Positions 1-4,740 of a stretch of DNA of 6,531 bases are shown here, piece after piece (the stretch's first letter is position 1; each line of letters begins with the position of its first letter). Under the pieces are notes generated by a model. The model saw only the letters and a list, made by a program, of their open reading frames with translations. It ran no database searches and was not told the origin of the DNA. Source of the stretch: Verrucomicrobiota bacterium (lineage in GTDB: Bacteria > Verrucomicrobiota > Verrucomicrobiia > Opitutales > Oceanipulchritudinaceae); NCBI GenBank assembly GCA_009908535.1, contig JAAAOD010000096.1:1-6531 (forward strand), written 5' to 3'. The translations under genes were made by a program, and so were the position numbers.

Positions 1-1
1 G

Positions 2-526
2 TCCGCGGCCGAGGATCTCGACGAGGTCTTCCTCGCCGCCCAGTACCGGCACTGGATCCAGAGCCGCCTCGCCTCCTTCCCTCCGTCGGGGATCGGCCTC
101 GAGGACAAGGAGGCCCTGAAGCGCTTCCTCAACGCCCTTGTCGAGTCGGTGAAGCCGGATTTTCCGAACGCCCTCGAATCGCTGCGTTCTTTCGCCTGCC
201 ACGGGCGCCTCTACGACCAGGACCAGCGGCCGGACCTGCGGCCGCACCTCGCCATCCTCCTCTCCAACATGATCGTCAAGGGCCTAGGCAAGCGGTCTGC
301 GTTCGCCCGCCCGGGGATGGGAGAGGGCGGACCCGTACGCCCCAAGCCCGGAGGGAACGGGTCGCGCAACCGCTACTACCGCATGTTCCTCGAGCCCTTG
401 ATCGGGGAAGGCCAGCGCCTCGATCAGCTGATCGAGCGGCAGATCGTCCCCGTCAAGCGCAAGGCCCAGCAGGGCGACGATGAACTCGTCCGCCTCGTTG
501 AAACCCATAAACCCGAGGCCTCCTGA
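2..526 (+). CDS. C-terminal part of an unrecognised protein upstream of srfB (5' end outside window)
   Basis: The frame is open from the window edge to the TGA at 524-526, giving 174 residues. A GTG at 149 is only an internal valine: the reading frame upstream of it (S-A-A-E-D-L-D-E-V-F from position 2) has the same codon style and no stop, so the true start lies outside the window. The visible part looks soluble and mainly helical. A Gly/Pro-rich linker encoded at about 311-361 (GMGEGG, RPKPGG) is followed by an aromatic-basic stretch (NRYYRMFLEPLIG) and an amphipathic, charged C-terminal helix. There is no membrane segment or signal peptide in this part. The gene ends 13 nt before the preferred srfB start, so it is probably in the same operon. 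By position it could be a counterpart of SrfC, the usual SrfB partner, but I see no SrfC motif and do not assert that. The frame is certain; the function is unknown. Confidence 0.85.
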   Translation, partial: SAAEDLDEVFLAAQYRHWIQSRLASFPPSGIGLEDKEALKRFLNALVESVKPDFPNALESLRSFACHGRLYDQDQRPDLRPHLAILLSNMIVKGLGKRSAFARPGMGEGGPVRPKPGGNGSRNRYYRMFLEPLIGEGQRLDQLIERQIVPVKRKAQQGDDELVRLVETHKPEAS

Positions 527-539
527 GCCGCTTTCCGCC

Positions 540-3515
540 ATGTCCGACCACGACGCGTTCCAGTCCCTTCCCGAGCCCCACCGCATCCGGGTTTTCCCGA
601 ATTCCGGTCACCAGTACGAGCACATTCCCCTGCGGGAAATCGCCCTCGAGGAAGAGGAAAGCGACCTCGTCGAGCTGGTCCGCAACTACCAGGGCCCGTG
701 GTCGAAATGGCTCGGGAACGAGTGGATCCTCTTCCGCTACGCCTTCAATTCCCTCGGCGAGCCCTGCATTTTCATGGCCATCGAGACCAACCTCGGGCGC
801 AACGACCGCGGGCTCCTCCTCGACATCGAGGACGAACTCGTTCCCGAAAAGCCCGACGAAGACGATATTCCCGACGCCTATTTCAAGGAGGAGGAGGCCG
901 CCTTCGATTCGCGCATTTTCGACCTGAGCAAGTTCCCCCTGCCCAAGCCCGATTACGTGAAGGATTTCCAGACCGGGCGGCTCCTTCCCTGCCGCAAGTT
1001 CAACCGGAACATCAAGATCCAGCTGGAAATCTACTTCGTCGCCCGGGCAGGCTTCGACCCCGTCGACGTCGATCTCATCGTCGATCTCGGCAACACGCGC
1101 TCCGCCGCCCTCCTGCTTGAGTCCCCGGGCCAGGACGAATCCCGTAGCTTCGGCAACCGGCTCGAACCGGTCCGCTTCATTCCGCGCGGACACCCCTACA
1201 CCTTTACCATCTCCGAAACCGACCAGTCCCTCGCCCGCGACGATTGTGCCATCATCGATTCATGGTTGCTGCTGCACCGGCCCATTTTCGCCCATCTCGA
1301 GCCGCCTTCCAACAACGACAAACTCGTCCCCAGTTACGAGCCGGTGCAGAATGAGGAGGGCAAGCTCCTCGGCTACCGCGAGAAAAGATTCCTCCCGCAC
1401 ACCTTTGTCGAACTCTCTCCCGCCATCATCGGTGGCGGTCGCTCCTCCCCCGACGGTGTCTTCAAGATCTTCGCCGGCCTCGATCTGAGCAAGGACGCCC
1501 GCTTCTACCTCAGCTCGCCGAAGCGATACGTCTGGGACGAGGATCCGACCGGCGAACGCGGCGGCACGTGGTGGAAACAGATCCCCAATCCCACCGACGA
1601 GCGCCCGCCCGATTTCTACGACGACCTGAAAGGGCTGTTCCGCCTCTTCATGGACCCGTCCCCGGAAATGAACGACTGGGACATTAACAACCCGCCCTCC
1701 TCCGTCGACGACTTCCGACATCTCGCCATCCTCAGCGATGTCGAGCGCCTCCCCCCGACCTACCCGCGGCGCGACGCCCTCTGCTGGTTTGCCCTCCAGA
1801 TCATCGAGACCGCGCACCGGCAGATGAACTCCCCGCAGTACCTGCAGATTGCCGGGCGCGAGAGCCTGCCCCGCCGCCTCCGCTCCATCCGCGCCACCTT
1901 TCCGGCGGGCTGGACCGCCGAGGAAAAGGAAAAGTACTTCGCGCAATGGCAGCGCGCCATCAACCTCTTCAGCCTCTCCCGCTTTTCCGACACGCGCCCC
2001 GTTTCTTTTGAAAGCCCCTCCATCGGGGGTTCCCGTCCCCTCCTTGCCGACAAGCCCATCGACGAGGCCGTCTGCTCGCAGATCCCCATCATCTATTCAC
2101 ACCTGCGCGCCCTCCGCGGCGACATCGACGAGTGGCTCCAGCTCTATGGGGACGGCAACCGCGTCACCGTCATGAACGTCGACGTCGGCGGCGGAACCAC
2201 TGATGTCGCGATCATTGAATACGAAAAGCTGGAGGAGGAGGCCATGACCGCCTCCGACAAGATCCAGTCCGTATTGAAATTCCGCGACGGTTTCAGCCTT
2301 GCCGGGGACAACCTCGTCCGCATGGTCATCGAGCGCATTCTCCTTCCGGTGTGGATCAAGGCCTCCGACGAGGGCCAGTACCGCGCCATTCCGGACGCCC
2401 TCGAGCATGTGCGCGGGTTTTTCGAGCACGCCCAGGATGATCCCTACAACCGGATCGATTCGAAGGCCTCGCAGAAGCTGGCGAGGGTCATCCGCCTCGT
2501 CTTCGTCCCCATCATCAACCGCTGGCTGCAGAACCTGACGGAACTCGGCGAGGATCCCGAGCGCTCATGGGAAAAGCTTTCCCTCGACGAGCTCGCCCAG
2601 CAGTCCCTCATCAATGTCGAGGTCCTGCGCGAGCTCAATGGCATCCTCGTCGATTGTATTCACAAACTCGCCCGCAACGGTGACCACTGGGAAGGGGACG
2701 TCCTCGCGGTCGAAAACGTCTTCCTCGACGCGCCCAAGGAGGATCTCGAGGCTTGCATCGACGAAACCTTCTCGGGCTTCTTCGAGCACCTTGGCAGCAC
2801 CGCCGACGCCTTCAAGTGCGACCTCGTCATTCTTTCCGGCAAGCCGTCCGAACTTCCGCGCATCCGCGAGGAACTCCTCAAGGCCTTCCCGCTCCTTCCA
2901 CAGCGGGTCATTTCGATGAAGAATTTTCAGGCGGGCGAGTGGTATCCCTTCAAGAACCGCAAGAACCAGATCGCCGATGCCAAGACCTGCACGGTCGTCG
3001 GCGCCGCCCTGTACCAGGAATTTCTCAACGGCAATCTCGAGGGACTCGACCTTGTGCAATCCGAGGCCCTCGAGGCGCCCGCACAGTCGTACTGGGTTCG
3101 CTACAACCCGCATGTGCCCGCCCACGATGCCGGGGACGAATACCTCTTCACGCCGGGGGATCTTGGGGCCGAGGGCGAGCTGCGCCGTTCCGAGCCGCGT
3201 ACCTTCGACTGCAAGCTCCCTTTCCGTATCGGCCGCAAGGTCAGCGACGCCCCCGGCCTCATGCCCGATCCAGTGTACGAAATCCGCACGCATCCTTCTT
3301 ACGGCGTGCACAAGGACGCCGGGATCCGCGTCACGCTGCGGGCGGTCTCCGAAAAGGACAAGGGCGAGCGCCTTGAGCTGGTGGACATCAAGCCGCATCC
3401 CGATTCGCCTGACCTCAATCTCGGCATGGTCGAATGGCGGTTGAACACACTTTCGGACGAAACCTTCTGGTTGGATTCCCCGCGCCTGCGCGTGGCCGAC
3501 CTTCCGGCCCAGTGA
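540..3515 (+). CDS. srfB: SrfB-family protein, actin/Hsp70-like ATPase ('virulence factor SrfB')
   Basis: This protein has 991 residues, close to the ~1000 typical of SrfB. Visible motifs are a phosphate-1-type loop DLGNTRS (182-188), a phosphate-2-type loop DVGGGTTD (548-555), an adenosine-type loop SGKPSE (766-771), and a closing CTVVGAALYQ (817-826) just after a GEWYPF motif. This is the actin/Hsp70/FtsA nucleotide-binding order. SrfB-like family signatures include an early PNSG near the N-terminus, YPRR (408-411) ahead of an ALQIIETAHRQMNS-type helix, PRRLRSIRATFP (444-455), DEAVCSQ before phosphate-2, and FRDGFSLAGD after it. The C-terminal ~160 residues look beta-rich. There is no signal peptide or membrane segment, so it is probably cytoplasmic, possibly tethered by the membrane proteins encoded next. 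I chose ATG 540 because the family-like N-terminus begins there. ATG 480 would add a Pro-rich 20-residue tail with odd codons inside the upstream gene, although it has a weak AGG in front. Salmonella srfB is an SsrB-activated gene with no established biochemical role. ATP binding is inferred from motifs; the substrate is unknown. Confidence 0.9.
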   Translation: MSDHDAFQSLPEPHRIRVFPNSGHQYEHIPLREIALEEEESDLVELVRNYQGPWSKWLGNEWILFRYAFNSLGEPCIFMAIETNLGRNDRGLLLDIEDELVPEKPDEDDIPDAYFKEEEAAFDSRIFDLSKFPLPKPDYVKDFQTGRLLPCRKFNRNIKIQLEIYFVARAGFDPVDVDLIVDLGNTRSAALLLESPGQDESRSFGNRLEPVRFIPRGHPYTFTISETDQSLARDDCAIIDSWLLLHRPIFAHLEPPSNNDKLVPSYEPVQNEEGKLLGYREKRFLPHTFVELSPAIIGGGRSSPDGVFKIFAGLDLSKDARFYLSSPKRYVWDEDPTGERGGTWWKQIPNPTDERPPDFYDDLKGLFRLFMDPSPEMNDWDINNPPSSVDDFRHLAILSDVERLPPTYPRRDALCWFALQIIETAHRQMNSPQYLQIAGRESLPRRLRSIRATFPAGWTAEEKEKYFAQWQRAINLFSLSRFSDTRPVSFESPSIGGSRPLLADKPIDEAVCSQIPIIYSHLRALRGDIDEWLQLYGDGNRVTVMNVDVGGGTTDVAIIEYEKLEEEAMTASDKIQSVLKFRDGFSLAGDNLVRMVIERILLPVWIKASDEGQYRAIPDALEHVRGFFEHAQDDPYNRIDSKASQKLARVIRLVFVPIINRWLQNLTELGEDPERSWEKLSLDELAQQSLINVEVLRELNGILVDCIHKLARNGDHWEGDVLAVENVFLDAPKEDLEACIDETFSGFFEHLGSTADAFKCDLVILSGKPSELPRIREELLKAFPLLPQRVISMKNFQAGEWYPFKNRKNQIADAKTCTVVGAALYQEFLNGNLEGLDLVQSEALEAPAQSYWVRYNPHVPAHDAGDEYLFTPGDLGAEGELRRSEPRTFDCKLPFRIGRKVSDAPGLMPDPVYEIRTHPSYGVHKDAGIRVTLRAVSEKDKGERLELVDIKPHPDSPDLNLGMVEWRLNTLSDETFWLDSPRLRVADLPAQ
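3512..3515 (+). promoter_or_regulatory. GTGA stop-start overlap coupling srfB to the next gene
   Basis: The GTG start of the signal-peptide protein (3512-3514) shares bases with the TGA stop of srfB (3513-3515). No purine-rich ribosome binding site lies within the 20 bases upstream, which are C-rich. Initiation therefore probably depends on ribosomes finishing srfB, which would tie the two products in amount. That is the usual reading of such overlaps and is not proven here. Confidence 0.75.
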
Positions 3516-3571
3516 ATCGATGCCTCGCAGCCTCTATCTTTCTCGCAGCCGTCCCCGCCGGGTTGACGGCC
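3512..3571 (+). other. Sec-type signal peptide coding region
   Basis: The first 20 residues are MNR, then a run of A/L/I/F/V, then P-A-G-L-T-A. The first plausible cleavage sites are after A16 or A20. A Cys at residue 4 sits before the hydrophobic core and does not make a lipobox. With the later membrane segment at 101-124 the predicted topology is N-out/C-in. If the peptide is not cleaved, the protein would have two membrane segments but the same cytoplasmic C-terminus. Confidence 0.75.
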
Positions 3572-4729
3572 CAGTCCGCCATTGAGGAGGACGTCGCGCA
3601 GGAGGCGGCCGTCGCAGCGGAAACGGACCCCGCCATCGCCGCGGTGGAGCGCCTTGCCCGACAATGGCGGGGAACGGTGGCGGATCTGGAAGGCGGCCAG
3701 GCACAGAACCTGCAGGCCACCCGGGCCCTCGCTGCAAGGATCGATGACCTCGAGGCCCGCCTGCCCTCTGCCGACGCGCCACCTCCCGGAAGTTTCCGTT
3801 CCCTGACCGGATGGCCCCTCGTCTTGCTCATCTCCACGCCGGTCGTTCTCCTCGTCCTCCTCGTCTTCCAGCTCTATTTCATCCACGAACTCTCCAGAAT
3901 CGGCCATTCCCTGCGGCCTTCGCGCAACCCGCCGAAGAAAGGAAAGAGCGCCGCCGAAGGCAGTCCTTCCCTCGCGCCCCTGCAAGAGAAACTGGAGGAG
4001 CTCACCGGAGAGATCCGCTCGCTCCCAATCCGTCCCGACCCACAGCAGGATGTAGCGAAATCCTTGCGACAAATGGAGGAAAAGTTCGGCACCGTGCTTT
4101 CCGAAGCGGTCGAAACCTCTTCCCGGACGGCTGCGGAAACGGCCACCGCCCAATGGGAAAAGTTTCTTACCGAAAAAAGGGAACAGGAGGAAAGTGACAT
4201 GCCTGCGGAGGCCAAGACGGCCGCGGCAGAGGCCGCCGCCCCCTCTACCCTCGACGCCCTCTGGCCGGAATTCCTCTTGCCCGGGGGGCCCCTTGCCGCT
4301 TCACGCGAGTTGCTGGAGAAAGAGATGGTGGACAAGAACCCGCAGGCAGTGGCGCTTTTCCTCGCCCTAATCGATATCCAGCTCGCCCTTGAGAAACCGC
4401 TTTCTTCGCGTGCTGAGTTCGCCAGGCGGATCCACCATTTCAGTCGGCAACTGATGCGTTGGGCGCACAAGCACGAAAAGGCCGGGCAGTTGCCGGATCC
4501 GGTCGCGCGCTGGCGCGAGGTCTATGAAAAGGCCGTCACCGCCGTTTACCCTTCCCTTTCCCTGCGCCCCTCCTATCCGGGGACGCCCTTTGATACCGAC
4601 ACCATGGTCCGTGACGACGACCACTCCGGCAACGGAGGCACCGTCGCGGTTTCCCTCTCCTGGGCCATTATCGATCAACAGGAGGACGCCCCCCGCGTCC
4701 TCCAGCGAGCCCTTGTCATCACCGCCTGA
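3512..4729 (+). CDS. Membrane-anchored coiled-coil protein with signal peptide and possible GrpE-like C-terminus
   Basis: This protein has 405 residues. I chose GTG 3512 over the further-upstream ATG 3434 because it opens directly with a signal peptide: MNR, then a hydrophobic run at 4-19 ending LTAQS, with cleavage near residues 16-23. It also overlaps the srfB stop as GTGA, whereas starting at 3434 would bury the signal under 26 residues of srfB-frame codons. Next come a helical extracytoplasmic stretch (~24-90), a Pro-rich linker (PPPGSF) and one membrane segment (101-124, WPLVLLISTP...FQLYFI). A basic flank (R129, R135, R138, K142, K143, K145) places the C-terminal ~280 residues in the cytoplasm. 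Heptads are clear at L154, L157, L161, L164, I168, L171 and again at V181, L185, M188, F192, V195. An Ala/Glu-rich linker leads to a helical domain (~245-350). The last 49 residues (357-405, starting GTPFD and ending VLQRALVITA) resemble the beta-wing end of GrpE. No family was recognised with certainty. The context suggests a membrane partner of SrfB. Confidence 0.82.
   Translation: MNRCLAASIFLAAVPAGLTAQSAIEEDVAQEAAVAAETDPAIAAVERLARQWRGTVADLEGGQAQNLQATRALAARIDDLEARLPSADAPPPGSFRSLTGWPLVLLISTPVVLLVLLVFQLYFIHELSRIGHSLRPSRNPPKKGKSAAEGSPSLAPLQEKLEELTGEIRSLPIRPDPQQDVAKSLRQMEEKFGTVLSEAVETSSRTAAETATAQWEKFLTEKREQEESDMPAEAKTAAAEAAAPSTLDALWPEFLLPGGPLAASRELLEKEMVDKNPQAVALFLALIDIQLALEKPLSSRAEFARRIHHFSRQLMRWAHKHEKAGQLPDPVARWREVYEKAVTAVYPSLSLRPSYPGTPFDTDTMVRDDDHSGNGGTVAVSLSWAIIDQQEDAPRVLQRALVITA
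3812..3883 (+). other. Transmembrane segment of the 3512-4729 protein
   Basis: Residues 101-124 form 24 consecutive uncharged, mostly aliphatic residues with one Pro and one Gln. They are followed by a strongly basic stretch (RxxxxxRxxR, then PPKKGK), so the C-terminal side should face the cytoplasm by the positive-inside rule. Confidence 0.9.
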
Positions 4730-4740
4730 AAGCACCCGTC

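Noticed and set aside
527..539. Possible promoter or terminator between gene 1 and srfB
   Set aside because: The gap is only 13 nt, with no -10/-35 elements or hairpin; the same holds for the 11-nt gap at 4730-4740.
453..1193. 246-codon open frame on the minus strand, opposite srfB
   Set aside because: It is a shadow of the GC-rich coding strand: it lies wholly opposite conserved SrfB sequence, has Val/Glu/Gly-rich low-complexity content, and shows no domain.
2753..3376. 207-codon plus-strand open frame in an alternative frame within srfB
   Set aside because: It is Arg/Pro/His-rich out-of-frame translation typical of GC-rich DNA, and the overlapping srfB frame carries the family motifs.
2565..3398. 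277-codon minus-strand open frame opposite the srfB C-terminus
   Set aside because: It is antisense to the adenosine-type and GAAL motifs of SrfB, which fix the plus strand as coding. Its composition reflects reverse-complemented CTC/GAG codons.
3521..3523. Possible lipoprotein cysteine at residue 4 of the signal-peptide protein
   Set aside because: A lipobox cysteine should follow the hydrophobic core with L-[AS]-[GA]-C; this Cys comes before the core.
3299..4153. 284-codon minus-strand open frame crossing the srfB / third gene junction
   Set aside because: It spans two plus-strand genes with clear features (signal peptide, membrane segment, heptads) and itself is Arg/Gly-rich without recognisable structure.
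4283..4292. GGGGCCCC palindrome in a run of G then C
   Set aside because: It lies inside a coding region (P-G-G-P), has no loop and no following T-run, and is not a terminator.
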